From positions 1 through 53,528 of the forward strand of contig JANYHH010000046.1 in assembly GCA_025359505.1 (NCBI GenBank): DNA of 53,528 bases, read 5' to 3'. Made by a program: the position numbers and the translations under genes. Within the stretch, counting starts at the first letter, position 1; each line of letters opens with the position of its first letter. The DNA is from Deinococcales bacterium (GTDB lineage Bacteria; Deinococcota; Deinococci; Deinococcales; JAAFIG01). Positions 43,582 to 52,529 of the stretch are shown here, piece after piece. The notes under the pieces were generated by a model. The model searched no databases, had not been told where the DNA came from, and worked only from the letters and a program-made list of their open reading frames with translations.

Positions 43582-44940
43582 CTACGAAAGTCGGTTGCGG
43601 ATCTCGCGGATATGGTTCGTCAGATCGGCATCGCGGTCGGACTGCTCAGTGATTTTCTGGATTGAATAGAGAATCGTGCTGTGATCCCTCGCAAAGAATG
43701 TACCGATCTCGGGCAAGCTGTGAATCGTCAAATCCCGAATCAGGTACATCGCCACTTGGCGCGGCATCACGACTTCCTTAGCGCGACCCTGACTTTTGAG
43801 CGATTCATGCGGCACGTTGTAATGCGCGGCGACCGCCTCGAGAATATCCTGCATCTCTAAAGTCACTTCGGATTCGGTGAAGACATTACTGAGCGCCTTA
43901 GCCGCAATCGTGCGGTTGACTTGCCCGCCGTCCAAGCCGTTGAGGCTGGCGTAAGCGATCACGCGCATCAACGCACCCTCGAGTTCGCGGATGTTGCTGG
44001 TGACTTGCTTGGCGATGAACTCGAGCGTTTCGTCTGGGATGTAGGCGCGGCGAGTTTCCGAGTTCATGCGAAGGATCGCCACTCGAGTCTCGAGATCAGG
44101 ACTTTGAATGTCGGTGATCAATCCCCACTCGAAGCGTGAGCGCAGCCGAGCCTCGAGTGTCAAAATATCCTTGGGCGGGCGGTCGCTTGACAGGATGATT
44201 TGCTTGCCCGCCTCGTAAAGCGCGTTGAAGGTGTGAAAGAATTCCTCTTGCGTGCGCTCTTTACCAGCAATAAACTGGATGTCGTCCACCAGCAGCAGAT
44301 CTACGCTGCGGTAACGATCTTTGAAGTTCGTCATCTTGTCTTCGCGGATCGAGTTAATCAAGTCGTTGGTAAACGTTTCGGTGCTGATGTACTCAATTTT
44401 TTTGTCTTGGAAACGCTCCGCGACGCTGTGACCGACGGCATGCATCAGGTGGGTTTTTCCTAGTCCGACGCCACCGTATAAAAAGAGCGGGTTGTAAGCC
44501 TTGCCGGGCTGCTCTGCCACGGCGAGTGCAGCCGCGTGCGCGAAATTGTTGTTGGGGCCAATCACAAAATTAGAGAAGGTGTATTTCGGATTGAGTCGCC
44601 CTCGGCTAGGGTCACTGACTGGCGGGTTGCCACTGCTGCGTTTGGCGGGACGGCTGTCTGGCTCGAGCACCGCCTCCTGTGTGGTGGGCAGAATTCTAAA
44701 TCCGATTTTTGGGTTCGGTGCGCCCGCTTGCCGCAGTGAATCCTCGAGCAGCTCCATATAGTGCTGCTTCAACCAATCGGCGGCGAACGAGTTGGGCACG
44801 CCGATGATGAAGATGCCGTTTTCGATGCCCAATGCACGAATGCGCGTGAACCACGTGTGATACTCCACGTCGGTGGTTTTACGGCGCACGTATTCGAGGA
44901 TTTGCTCCCAAATGTCTAGCTGCTGACTCACAGCGGGCAT
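43582..44940 (-). CDS. dnaA: Chromosomal replication initiator DnaA
   Basis: The 452-residue initiator has domain I (1-90, [14 protein letters not shown]), a short linker, the AAA+ domain with Walker [11 protein letters not shown] and Walker [10 protein letters not shown], sensor text SSDRPP, and the C-terminal DNA-binding domain with signature [16 protein letters not shown]. Length is normal. A DnaA box (45,006-45,014) lies upstream of the start, implying autoregulation. It is co-directional with dnaN across oriC. Confidence 0.98.
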   Translation of the reverse strand: MPAVSQQLDIWEQILEYVRRKTTDVEYHTWFTRIRALGIENGIFIIGVPNSFAADWLKQHYMELLEDSLRQAGAPNPKIGFRILPTTQEAVLEPDSRPAKRSSGNPPVSDPSRGRLNPKYTFSNFVIGPNNNFAHAAALAVAEQPGKAYNPLFLYGGVGLGKTHLMHAVGHSVAERFQDKKIEYISTETFTNDLINSIREDKMTNFKDRYRSVDLLLVDDIQFIAGKERTQEEFFHTFNALYEAGKQIILSSDRPPKDILTLEARLRSRFEWGLITDIQSPDLETRVAILRMNSETRRAYIPDETLEFIAKQVTSNIRELEGALMRVIAYASLNGLDGGQVNRTIAAKALSNVFTESEVTLEMQDILEAVAAHYNVPHESLKSQGRAKEVVMPRQVAMYLIRDLTIHSLPEIGTFFARDHSTILYSIQKITEQSDRDADLTNHIREIRNRLS

Positions 44941-45005
44941 TCTACGCTGTGATCTGTGATTCGTGGGAGCGAGTACTGTGATGAGAGTGAATGCGAGCGA
45001 TCAGT

Positions 45006-45014
45006 TGTGGATAA
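45006..45014 (-). promoter_or_regulatory. DnaA box in the dnaA-rsmG intergenic region
   Basis: TGTGGATAA, the complement of TTATCCACA, lies 66 bp upstream of the dnaA start in the divergent dnaA/rsmG spacer. A weaker TGTGGACAA occurs near 45,127. Both suit DnaA control of its own gene. Confidence 0.75.
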
Positions 45015-45193
45015 AGTGGCTCGAGGCGGGTTTTTTGTTTGGAAATTTGATATAGTTTTTCAACTTTATGCTGTCCAGAACGAAGAATTTTTCATCGCTG
45101 TGAACTGTCAACAGCGTCTCGACATGTTGTGGACAAGTGCTTGCTCAGGCGTCTAGTTTTGCTCGTCTCTCGCAAGGTCGGTAGGATGCGGAC

Positions 45194-45772
45194 ATGAATC
45201 AGTCGACGCCATCGCCAGAGCAAGCTCGGCAACTCGAGCAGTACCAGCAGCTTGTCCTCGAGTACGCGAAAGTGCTTGATCTCAATTCACCGCGTTTGCT
45301 GGCAAATTTTCACGTTGGTTTGGAGCGCAGTCAACCGTTCGCGGCTGAAATCACTGGTGTGCAATCTGTGCTGGATGTCGGTTCTGGATCTGGACTGCCG
45401 GGAATCCCAATGGCGATTTTGTGTCCGCAGGCCCACATCACGCTTTGCGAGATTCGCGTCAAACGTGTGGCATTTCTGGAGCGGGTAGTCAGTCGTTTGG
45501 GTTTAAGGAATGTCACGGTGCATAATGGCGATGTGCAAAGAATTCAGGGGCAGTTTGATGTGGTGACGGCCTTGTGGTTTGGCAGCTTGGAGAAGCTTTA
45601 CAGCCTGACACGTCACGCTCTTGCCCCTCAGTGGCGGTTAATCACCCGCAAGGGAGAAGACGGTGCAGAGGCTGAACTCGAGGCAATGCGCCGATTCGAG
45701 GAGATTGCGATGTTTCACGTGAAACAATTGTCCGATGGTGCTCAGATGGTGATGCTCGAGGGAACGAGATGA
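45194..45772 (+). CDS. rsmG: 16S rRNA (guanine527-N7)-methyltransferase RsmG
   Basis: The 192-residue SAM-dependent enzyme methylates G527 of 16S rRNA. The motif I loop is [16 protein letters not shown], followed by [14 protein letters not shown], which binds SAM. It is slightly shorter than the usual 200-240 residues, the N-terminal helical region being compact. A perfect parS site lies inside its 3' coding end. Its stop overlaps parA (ATGA). Confidence 0.92.
   Translation: MNQSTPSPEQARQLEQYQQLVLEYAKVLDLNSPRLLANFHVGLERSQPFAAEITGVQSVLDVGSGSGLPGIPMAILCPQAHITLCEIRVKRVAFLERVVSRLGLRNVTVHNGDVQRIQGQFDVVTALWFGSLEKLYSLTRHALAPQWRLITRKGEDGAEAELEAMRRFEEIAMFHVKQLSDGAQMVMLEGTR
45711..45726. promoter_or_regulatory. 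parS site 1 (inside rsmG)
   Basis: TGTTTCACGTGAAACA is a perfect match to the bacterial parS consensus bound by ParB, encoding Met-Phe-His-Val-Lys-Gln of RsmG. It lies about 2.2 kb from the DnaA-box cluster of oriC. Confidence 0.97.
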
Positions 45773-46518
45773 AAGTGATTAGTTTTGTCAATCAAAAAGG
45801 CGGCGTTGGCAAAACCACGACGACCATCAATCTCGCCGCGTATTTGGCGACAACAAGGCGCAAAGTTTTGGTAGTTGACCTCGATCCCCAAGCGAATGCC
45901 TCGAGTGGTTTGGGGTTACAGGATGTCGAGCGAGGGATTTACGACGTGCTGATGGGTGAAGCCACAGCCCAAGAGGTGATTCGGGAAACGGAGCAAAAAA
46001 ATCTGTTCGTATTGCCTTCAACGGCTGATTTGGCGGGAGCGACGGTCGAATTGAGCGAAGAACCAACGCGCTTAAAGACAGTATTGTCCACTCTGCAAGG
46101 TTTTGACGTGGTGCTGATTGACGCGCCACCGTCGCTTGGTGCTCTGGCGATTAATGCGCTCGTTGCGTCGGACGCAATTATTGTGCCACTGCAAGCCGAA
46201 TACTATGCGCTCGAGGGTGTGGCTGGAATGCTGGATACCGTGGAGCGCATCAAAAACAACCTTAACCCAGATGTCAAGCTGTTGGGCATCGTGGTCACGA
46301 TGTTTGATACGCGCACCAATCTGGCGCAGCAAGTCGAGCAGAACGTCCGCGAGCATTTCAAGGAATTGGTGTTTTGGTCGGTCATCCCGCGCAATGTCAA
46401 ACTATCTGAAGCCCCAAGCTACGGTCAGACCATCAACCGTTACGCACCGATCTCGAGCGGTGCGGGGGCGTACAAACGGTTGGCTCAGGAGGTGATGCAA
46501 CGTGTTGAAAAGCTCTAA
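45769..46518 (+). CDS. parA: Chromosome-partitioning ATPase ParA/Soj
   Basis: The 249-residue Walker-type ATPase has [29 protein letters not shown] and [10 protein letters not shown]. It forms ATP-dependent dimers on the nucleoid that move ParB-parS complexes. No N-terminal HTH is present, typical of chromosomal ParA. It overlaps rsmG (ATGA) and parB (17 bp), so the three are one operon. Confidence 0.97.
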   Translation: MKVISFVNQKGGVGKTTTTINLAAYLATTRRKVLVVDLDPQANASSGLGLQDVERGIYDVLMGEATAQEVIRETEQKNLFVLPSTADLAGATVELSEEPTRLKTVLSTLQGFDVVLIDAPPSLGALAINALVASDAIIVPLQAEYYALEGVAGMLDTVERIKNNLNPDVKLLGIVVTMFDTRTNLAQQVEQNVREHFKELVFWSVIPRNVKLSEAPSYGQTINRYAPISSGAGAYKRLAQEVMQRVEKL

Positions 46519-47335
46519 AAGTGGTGGCTTGGGTCGTGGTTTGGATGCGTTAATTCCACGCAGCGCAGCAAACGCCACGCCTCAAAAACTTTTACTCAGT
46601 GAACTCGTTGCCAACGCCCAGCAGCCGCGCACCGTTTTTGAAGACGCCGCGCTCGAGGAGCTGGCCAGTTCGATTGCTGAAAAAGGCGTGTTGCAGCCGT
46701 TGTTGGTCAGACCAAAAGGCAAAGGATACGAAATCGTTGCGGGTGAGCGCCGTTTTCGTGCGGCAAAATTGGCTGGGCTGACTGAAGTCCCCGTGGTCGT
46801 GCGCGAATTGGATGACCGCGAAACTTTAGAGATTGCGTTGATTGAAAACCTACAGCGCGAGAACCTCAATCCTTTAGAGGAAGCGCGAGCCTTTCAAGGT
46901 TTGCTCGAGCTGGGTCTGACGCAAGAGCAATTGGCGAAGACGCTCGGCAAGGGTCGCAGTACGATAGCCAACGGTTTGCGGCTGCTCAATCTCTCTAGAG
47001 ATGCTCAAAAGGCGCTCGAGGATGGCTTGATTTCGGCGGGTCACGCACGGGCGATTTTGTCCCGCCCTGCGAGCCAGCAAGAATGGGCACTCGAGCAAAC
47101 TCTGACGCACGACCTGAACGTCCGCCAGCTCGAGCAGCTTCAAAAACCAGAAAATGTTTCACGTGAAACATTGACCGCTAAACCCCGCGCCCATCGCCAG
47201 CTCGAGTTGGAACTGGCGCGGTTGACTGGAACGAAAGTCAGAATCATTGGGCAGGACAAGGGACGCCTCGAGCTGCACTATCACACGCTTGAGGACTTGA
47301 ATCGGATTCTCGAGATCATCGGCTACGAATCCTGA
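46502..47335 (+). CDS. parB: Chromosome-partitioning protein ParB/Spo0J
   Basis: The 277-residue CTP-dependent clamp has the arginine patch [28 protein letters not shown], and the [24 protein letters not shown] that reads parS. A C-terminal dimerisation domain ends it. Start GTG 46,502 lies inside parA. A parS site sits in its own coding sequence at 47,155. Confidence 0.96.
   Translation: MLKSSKSGGLGRGLDALIPRSAANATPQKLLLSELVANAQQPRTVFEDAALEELASSIAEKGVLQPLLVRPKGKGYEIVAGERRFRAAKLAGLTEVPVVVRELDDRETLEIALIENLQRENLNPLEEARAFQGLLELGLTQEQLAKTLGKGRSTIANGLRLLNLSRDAQKALEDGLISAGHARAILSRPASQQEWALEQTLTHDLNVRQLEQLQKPENVSRETLTAKPRAHRQLELELARLTGTKVRIIGQDKGRLELHYHTLEDLNRILEIIGYES
47155..47170. promoter_or_regulatory. 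parS site 2 (inside parB)
   Basis: A second perfect TGTTTCACGTGAAACA encodes Val-Ser-Arg-Glu-Thr in the ParB C-terminal linker. It is 1.44 kb from site 1; together they should nucleate one ParB domain near oriC. Confidence 0.97.
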
Positions 47336-47413
47336 GACTGGTAATTACGCTGAAAGCAGAATATACTCCACTGGACAGCTCGACTCAAGAAAGTCCACCA
47401 AGAGGAGACCACC

Positions 47414-48202
47414 ATGCCATTTGATCCACGCCAACACCTGATTCAACTCAAAGGCAAAGACTACTTGCCTGTTGCCGCTCGCCTGATCTGGCTCAACGAA
47501 GAGGCGGCCCGCTACACGATCCACACCAACATCCTCAAGCTGGAGGACACTTATGCCGTCGTGCAAGCGACCGTGACCGTCTCGAGCGACGAGAACATCG
47601 CACTGAAAACCGCCACGGCCCTCAAGCGCGAAGACAAGACGCATTTCCCTGATTATTTGGAGAAAGCCGAGACGGGCGCGGTCGGTCGCGCACTGGGAAT
47701 GCTCGGTTACGGCACGCAATTTGCTCCTGAATTCGACGAGATGGCCGGGCAGCTCGAGGGACGGGTTGTGGATACACCGCAGACGGCTGCAAAGAGCGAT
47801 GCGACACCGAGCCTTGCTAGTCTGGGCTTGAAGCCCGCCTCGAGCCTCGGAGCGCCGACCAACAAACGCAAGCCACAACCAGAGCCTGAACCAGTCGTCA
47901 ACGTCAAGGCGCAAGCCGAAGAGCCAGACATTGACGACGGTTTAGAGGAATACGATCACGGCGCTGTACCAGACGATGAACTGTTCAGCGACGCCAAGGT
48001 GCGGCGTTTGCTTGCCATCGGCGCGAAACTCTTTAATCTTCAGGGCGACGCGCTCGAGGCTCGGGTGCTCGGGGCAGCGGGCAAGATTCTGGGTAAAAGC
48101 ATCGCTGACCTGTACGCGCTCCAGTGGCGCGACGGTGGTGACGTGATGAAGCAACTCGAGGAAACGGCTGTCAAACGCGGCGTCTGGGAGAAAAGCACCT
48201 GA
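47414..48202 (+). CDS. Rad52/DdrA-like single-strand-annealing or ssDNA-binding protein
   Basis: The 262-residue protein opens with a globular domain (about 1-115) of the Rad52/DdrA and phage recombinase type: GKDYLPVAARLIWLNEEA, then TATALKREDKTHFPDYLEKAETGAVGRAL and LGYGTQFAPEFDE. A low-complexity Pro/Glu-rich linker (about 120-185) and a helical tail follow. Such proteins bind or anneal single-stranded DNA ends. A GGAG site precedes the ATG. It follows parB after 78 bp and ends at a strong terminator. Assignment to DdrA specifically is uncertain. Confidence 0.68.
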   Translation: MPFDPRQHLIQLKGKDYLPVAARLIWLNEEAARYTIHTNILKLEDTYAVVQATVTVSSDENIALKTATALKREDKTHFPDYLEKAETGAVGRALGMLGYGTQFAPEFDEMAGQLEGRVVDTPQTAAKSDATPSLASLGLKPASSLGAPTNKRKPQPEPEPVVNVKAQAEEPDIDDGLEEYDHGAVPDDELFSDAKVRRLLAIGAKLFNLQGDALEARVLGAAGKILGKSIADLYALQWRDGGDVMKQLEETAVKRGVWEKST

Positions 48203-48254
48203 GTGAAAGTCCTATTGGCTCGAGCGCTGACTGCACGATTAGAAACACGATTAA

Positions 48255-48281
48255 AAAGGGGAGAACACTGTTCTCCCCTTT
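48255..48281. terminator. Bidirectional rho-independent terminator
   Basis: AAAGGGGAGAACA and TGTTCTCCCCTTT form an almost loopless 13-bp inverted repeat (effective stem 11 bp), with A and T tracts on either side. It ends the converging Rad52/DdrA-like and ccdA genes. Confidence 0.92.
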
Positions 48282-48299
48282 CGCATTGACCAGCCTGAT

Positions 48300-49046
48300 T
48301 CAGCGCGGTGGCTCGAGGACTGTTCCGGCTGGCGCTTGATCCTCGAGACTCGTGATCGCCGCTGTGTAGGCGGGAAACGTGTCCAGCACCCACGTTTGAA
48401 AGCGTCGGTCTAGGTTGAAACCAGTGCCGATCGCAAACACAACCAGCACCACGCCGAAACCGCGTTGGACACGCCCCAAATTTCCTAGCAGCCACGGCAC
48501 GCGGTTCAGCAATTTGCGGCCACCAATCATGATGACCAGCATCGGGATCGCCGTGCCGATTGAGAACGCCAACGTGATCAGCAACGCCTGAAAAGTCACC
48601 GCGTTGCTCAGTGCCAACGTGATGACGCTGGCCATGATCGGCCCGACGCACGGCGACCAGAGCACCCCAAGTGTCCCACCGACCGCCACACCGCCCCACC
48701 AGCCGTCGCGGGGCGACTGCGGCTGCCATGTGGCGACCGCTCGGGCGCTGACTCGCTCAAAGGCTGTGTGCAGCGCTGGAATCAGCAAAGTCAAACCGAA
48801 CGCCAGCAGCAGACCGACTGAAATTAGCCGCAAGGCATCGCCAGAAATGCCAAGCACAGCCACAAAACCGCTCAGGAACAACGTAAATGCTGTGAACGAG
48901 GCCGCGAAGCCCACGATGATCCCGTATGGTCGCGCCCGTCCACCGATTGCACCGGTCAGCAAAAACGGCAGCACAGGCAACACGCAAGGCGATAAGACCG
49001 TTACGACGCCAGAGAGAAACGCAAAAAGTAAGCTCGTCAACATCAT
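48300..49046 (-). CDS. CcdA-type thiol-disulfide transporter (cytochrome c biogenesis)
   Basis: The 248-residue membrane protein has six spans. It carries LSPCVLPVLPFLL in span 1 and WSPCVGPIMASV in span 4, the paired cysteines that pass reductant across the membrane. It would reduce the thioredoxin-like partner encoded just upstream (69-bp gap, same strand). Targets may be cytochrome c or other envelope disulfides. Confidence 0.88.
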   Translation of the reverse strand: MMLTSLLFAFLSGVVTVLSPCVLPVLPFLLTGAIGGRARPYGIIVGFAASFTAFTLFLSGFVAVLGISGDALRLISVGLLLAFGLTLLIPALHTAFERVSARAVATWQPQSPRDGWWGGVAVGGTLGVLWSPCVGPIMASVITLALSNAVTFQALLITLAFSIGTAIPMLVIMIGGRKLLNRVPWLLGNLGRVQRGFGVVLVVFAIGTGFNLDRRFQTWVLDTFPAYTAAITSLEDQAPAGTVLEPPR

Positions 49047-49115
49047 TGGCCTCGAGACACTTGAAGAAAAAAAGAGGCAGCCAGTTTGACTGCCTCCAGA
49101 CGCCGACCCTTGCGG

Positions 49116-49514
49116 TTACTTGACGCTACCGACGGCTTTGGCAATGTCGCTCGCGCCGCCGCCACTCCACTTTTTGATCAGCACACCCTTGGCGTCCACC
49201 CAAACGAAGGTGTGCTGACGGGTGACGAGGTACTTGGTTTTCAGCGCAGTTTCAGTGTCGTAATCGGTTTTGAAAACCATGGTGTCGGCTGGAATCAGCT
49301 TGATGTTTTCGGTGATGTCCTTATCGGCACTGCGGCAGCTTGGACACCACGACGCCGCGAAAAACAGCACGCGTTTGAGCTTGCCGGCTTCAGTGAACGC
49401 CTTTGCGCTGTACGGCGCGTAGCTCTCCAGCTTCATCATCGTGTCTTGCGCCGTGACCGCAGCCAACGCGGTCATCCCGAGCAGTGCGACAAATCCGAAC
49501 AACACTTTTTTCAT
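49116..49514 (-). CDS. Secreted thioredoxin-like protein
   Basis: The 132-residue protein has a signal peptide (MKKVLFGFVALLGMTALAAV) and a thioredoxin fold with active site ASWCPSCRSAD (CPSC). It ends with the cis-Pro-region-like text TRQHTFVWVDAKGVL, in which the usual cis-proline is not obvious. It forms an operon with ccdA and should be its periplasmic electron acceptor. Start ATG 49,514 is used; ATG 49,526 is possible. Confidence 0.82.
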   Translation of the reverse strand: MKKVLFGFVALLGMTALAAVTAQDTMMKLESYAPYSAKAFTEAGKLKRVLFFAASWCPSCRSADKDITENIKLIPADTMVFKTDYDTETALKTKYLVTRQHTFVWVDAKGVLIKKWSGGGASDIAKAVGSVK

Positions 49515-49719
49515 CAGAAACCCCATTTCATCGTGTGCTCGAGCCATTCAAACGCTGAGCTGTTTTGAAATACGTAACTCAGTGATAATCGGTTCAATCT
49601 TGCAAGAGTCGTCCTTTGGATCAACACCGCAATGCTCGAGTAACATGATGTACCTCTTCGGTGGCTTGCAAAGATTCAAATTGGTTGACACCTCGAGCAA
49701 AAGCAACGAGGTTTTTGAT

Positions 49720-51216
49720 TTACTCGAGGTTGTAAATCCCACTGAATTTCTTCGTCAGGTAACGCAGATACGGTGCGGCACTCAACGCACTGCCCGTCGA
49801 GCGCTCGATCAGTTCTGGCGGTAGGTACGTCTTACCGTGTCGCAGCATCGCGTGCGTCAACCAGTGCAGCAGCGGCTTGAATTCCCCTCGAGCGAACATC
49901 GCGTGCAAGTCACCCATCTGCGATTCGGCTTTTTCAAACAGTTGCACGCTGAGAATGTTGCCCAAAGAATAGGTCGGGAAGTACGCAAAATACCCGGATG
50001 ACCAGTGGATGTCCTGCATCACGCCGTCGCGGTCATCGGGCGGCGTGACGCCCAGATACTCCTGCATTTTCGCGCCCCACGCTTCGGGCAGTTCACTGAC
50101 CTTCAGGCTCCCCTCGAGCACCGCTAACTCCAACTCGAAGCGCAACATAATATGCAAGTTGTACGTCAGCTCGTCGGCCTCAACGCGAATCAGACTGGGC
50201 TGCACGCGGTTGACGAGCTTGTACATCGTGTTGGCGTCCACATCGGCCAGCGCCGCGAAGTGCTGCTGCGCCCTCGGCATCCAGTGCTGCCAAAACGCCT
50301 CTGAGCGCCCGACGAGGTTCTCCCAGAGCCGCGATTGCGATTCGTGCGCGGTGCTCCATGCGCCTCGAGCCAATGGTGTACGGCGCAATTCTGGGGCGGT
50401 GTTCTGCTCGTACATCGCGTGACCCGCTTCGTGCAGCACGCCGTAAAACGCCATTGGAAAGTAATGTTCGTCAAATCTCGTGGTGATCCGCACGTCGTCA
50501 CGGCTGAAATTCGTGGCGAACGGATGCGCGGTCACATCCAAACGCCCGCGATCATAGTCGTAGCCGAACGCCTGAGCAACCTCGAGCGCGAAGGCCCGCT
50601 GCGCGTCGATCGGGAACGAGCGCTCGAGGATACTGTAGTCAACGGTTTCGCCTGCCGCGACGATGCGTTTTAAGAGCGGCACGGTGAAAGCGCGAAGCTC
50701 AGTGAAGATGTCTTTGATATGCGCGGTTCGCAAACCCGGATCGTAGTCCCACAACAAGGCGTCGTATGGGTGTGAGTCGTAGCCGAAGAGGTCGGCTGCC
50801 CTCAGCGTGTACTCGAACATCTTCTCCAAATGCGGCTGAAAACTCTTGAAGTCATTGCGCGGCCTTGCGGCTTCCCAAACCGAACCCGCGACGCTCTGGG
50901 CTTTGGAGAACTCCGCGACGAAATCGGCCGGCAACTTGGAGCGCCGCGTGAACTCGAGGCGCATCAAACGCACCAGTGCGCCGTCGGTCGTGTCGGCCGT
51001 AGCCAAAGCTGGCTCGAGGCTGGCCAGCAAATCGCCGACGCGTGGCGCGGTTTCCTTGAGATGAATCACCTTGGCGAGCGTGGATAGCTGCGTCGCTCTG
51101 GTGTCCGCACCGCCCTTGGGCATCTGCGTTTCCTTGTCCCAGCCAGCGATGGCGGCGATGCCGGACAGGTCAGAGATTTCAGCCAGCAACGATTTGAACT
51201 CCTCGAGATCGGTCAT
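49720..51216 (-). CDS. Carboxypeptidase Taq (M32 metallopeptidase)
   Basis: The 498-residue enzyme removes C-terminal residues from peptides and is intracellular. The zinc motif HEAGH is at 262-266 (YGVLHEAGHAMYEQ). The third ligand lies in TAHESQSRLWENLVGRS near 294. Length and mostly helical composition match Thermus-type M32 enzymes. A DnaA-box-rich spacer lies upstream of its start, between it and era. Confidence 0.95.
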   Translation of the reverse strand: MTDLEEFKSLLAEISDLSGIAAIAGWDKETQMPKGGADTRATQLSTLAKVIHLKETAPRVGDLLASLEPALATADTTDGALVRLMRLEFTRRSKLPADFVAEFSKAQSVAGSVWEAARPRNDFKSFQPHLEKMFEYTLRAADLFGYDSHPYDALLWDYDPGLRTAHIKDIFTELRAFTVPLLKRIVAAGETVDYSILERSFPIDAQRAFALEVAQAFGYDYDRGRLDVTAHPFATNFSRDDVRITTRFDEHYFPMAFYGVLHEAGHAMYEQNTAPELRRTPLARGAWSTAHESQSRLWENLVGRSEAFWQHWMPRAQQHFAALADVDANTMYKLVNRVQPSLIRVEADELTYNLHIMLRFELELAVLEGSLKVSELPEAWGAKMQEYLGVTPPDDRDGVMQDIHWSSGYFAYFPTYSLGNILSVQLFEKAESQMGDLHAMFARGEFKPLLHWLTHAMLRHGKTYLPPELIERSTGSALSAAPYLRYLTKKFSGIYNLE

Positions 51217-51308
51217 GGCTTGACCTTACAACACGACAGATTTCAAAGACTCAAGACCTCGAATATTGGCTTTTTTGTGCCCGTCGGCTCGAGACCCGAA
51301 AAACGCAC

Positions 51309-51468
51309 TTATCCACAGACCTGTGGATAACCTTGGGGATTGACAATTCCATGACGCGAATGCTACCCACAGCTCGAGCGCGTTATAGACGTTAGATTCG
51401 CGTTTTTTCCTCGAGTTTTCGCCAAGACTAAAATCGGTTGTCCACAGCCAAGTGCCAATTGTGGATAA
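51309..51468. promoter_or_regulatory. DnaA-box cluster between M32 and era genes
   Basis: Three perfect boxes and one near-match occur in the 332-bp spacer (51,217-51,548). TTATCCACA (51,309-51,317) and TGTGGATAA (51,322-51,330) form an inverted pair 4 bp apart. TTGTCCACA (51,438-51,446) and TGTGGATAA (51,460-51,468) form another, 13 bp apart. It lies about 7.8 kb from oriC and could titrate DnaA or control either divergent gene. No gene lies in the spacer. Confidence 0.8.
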
Positions 51469-51548
51469 CTTTGTTGGGCGAAAAGACCAGCAAAAACTCT
51501 AAAAACCCTCGAGATTCGCCCCGTCCGATGTGACATAATGCCGCTCTT

Positions 51549-52481
51549 ATGACTGACTCGAAATCTGAGACTGCCCACCTGACTACTGCCAATCAAAAAA
51601 CCTACGCTGGATTCGTGGCGATCGTCGGTAAGCCCAACGTCGGCAAGTCCACGTTGCTCAACACGATGCTCGGCGTCAAGGTCTCGCCAGTGACTTCAAA
51701 GCCCCAGACCACGCGGCGTGGCGTGCGCGGCATCAACACCAGTGATGACCGCCAAGCGGTGTTCGTGGACACGCCGGGCTTGCACCAAGCCAAGGACGCG
51801 CTTGGGAAGTTCATGAATCAAGAAATCCACGGCACGCTCAGCGACGTGGACGCGATTATTTGGGTCGTGGATCTGCGCCGCCCACCGGGTGACGAGGACA
51901 GACTGGTAGCACGCGCCATCCAAGGCTTCACCAATCCGCTGTGGCTGGTCGGCAACAAACTGGACGCCGCCAAGTACCCCGGCGAGGCGTTCGACGCCTA
52001 CTCCAAACTTCTGGAGCGCGAGGATTTCAATCGCGTGATGCTCAGCGCCAAAGAGAACCCCAAAGCAGTCGCGTCGCTTTTAGAGGAAGTCATGCACGCG
52101 CTGCCAGAGAACCCGTTTTTCTTCCCCGGCGCGGGCAAATCCGACCAGAGCCGCGAGCAATGGGCGGGCGAGATCATCCGCGAGGAAGCGATGAACACCT
52201 TGAGCGAAGAGCTGCCATACAGCGTGGCGACTCGAGTATTAAAGTGGGAAGCCAACGCTGAGGGCATGCAAGTGATCGAAGCCGAGATCGTTGTCGAGAA
52301 AGTTCAGCACCGCAAAATCGTCGTCGGCAGCGAGGGCCGGATGATTAAGCAGATCGGGCAGCGCTCCAGAAAGCAGCTCGAGGTCTTCCTGAACGCCCGC
52401 GTGTATTTGGCGCTCGAGGTCGTCGTGATCCGCGATTGGCGCTCGGATGTCGAAGCGCTGCGCGAGCTGGGTTACGAGTAA
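51549..52481 (+). CDS. era: Ribosome-assembly GTPase Era
   Basis: The 310-residue GTPase binds 16S rRNA during 30S assembly. G-motifs are GKPNVGKST (about 27-35), KPQTTRR (G2), DTPGLH (G3) and GNKLD (G4). The C-terminal KH domain contains [20 protein letters not shown]. Length is normal. Two inverted DnaA-box pairs lie in the spacer before it. Confidence 0.97.
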   Translation: MTDSKSETAHLTTANQKTYAGFVAIVGKPNVGKSTLLNTMLGVKVSPVTSKPQTTRRGVRGINTSDDRQAVFVDTPGLHQAKDALGKFMNQEIHGTLSDVDAIIWVVDLRRPPGDEDRLVARAIQGFTNPLWLVGNKLDAAKYPGEAFDAYSKLLEREDFNRVMLSAKENPKAVASLLEEVMHALPENPFFFPGAGKSDQSREQWAGEIIREEAMNTLSEELPYSVATRVLKWEANAEGMQVIEAEIVVEKVQHRKIVVGSEGRMIKQIGQRSRKQLEVFLNARVYLALEVVVIRDWRSDVEALRELGYE

Positions 52482-52488
52482 AGAACAA

Positions 52489-52515
52489 CCCCTCGAGTGA
52501 TTGCGGCTCGAGGGG
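52489..52515. terminator. CTCGAG-based bidirectional terminator after era
   Basis: CCCCTCGAG and CTCGAGGGG form a 9-bp stem with a 9-base loop, eight bp after the era stop and 14 bp after the end of the convergent DUF4142 gene. No long T-tract is present on the plus side. Confidence 0.75.
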
Positions 52516-52529
52516 CTTGCTGCTGCGGG

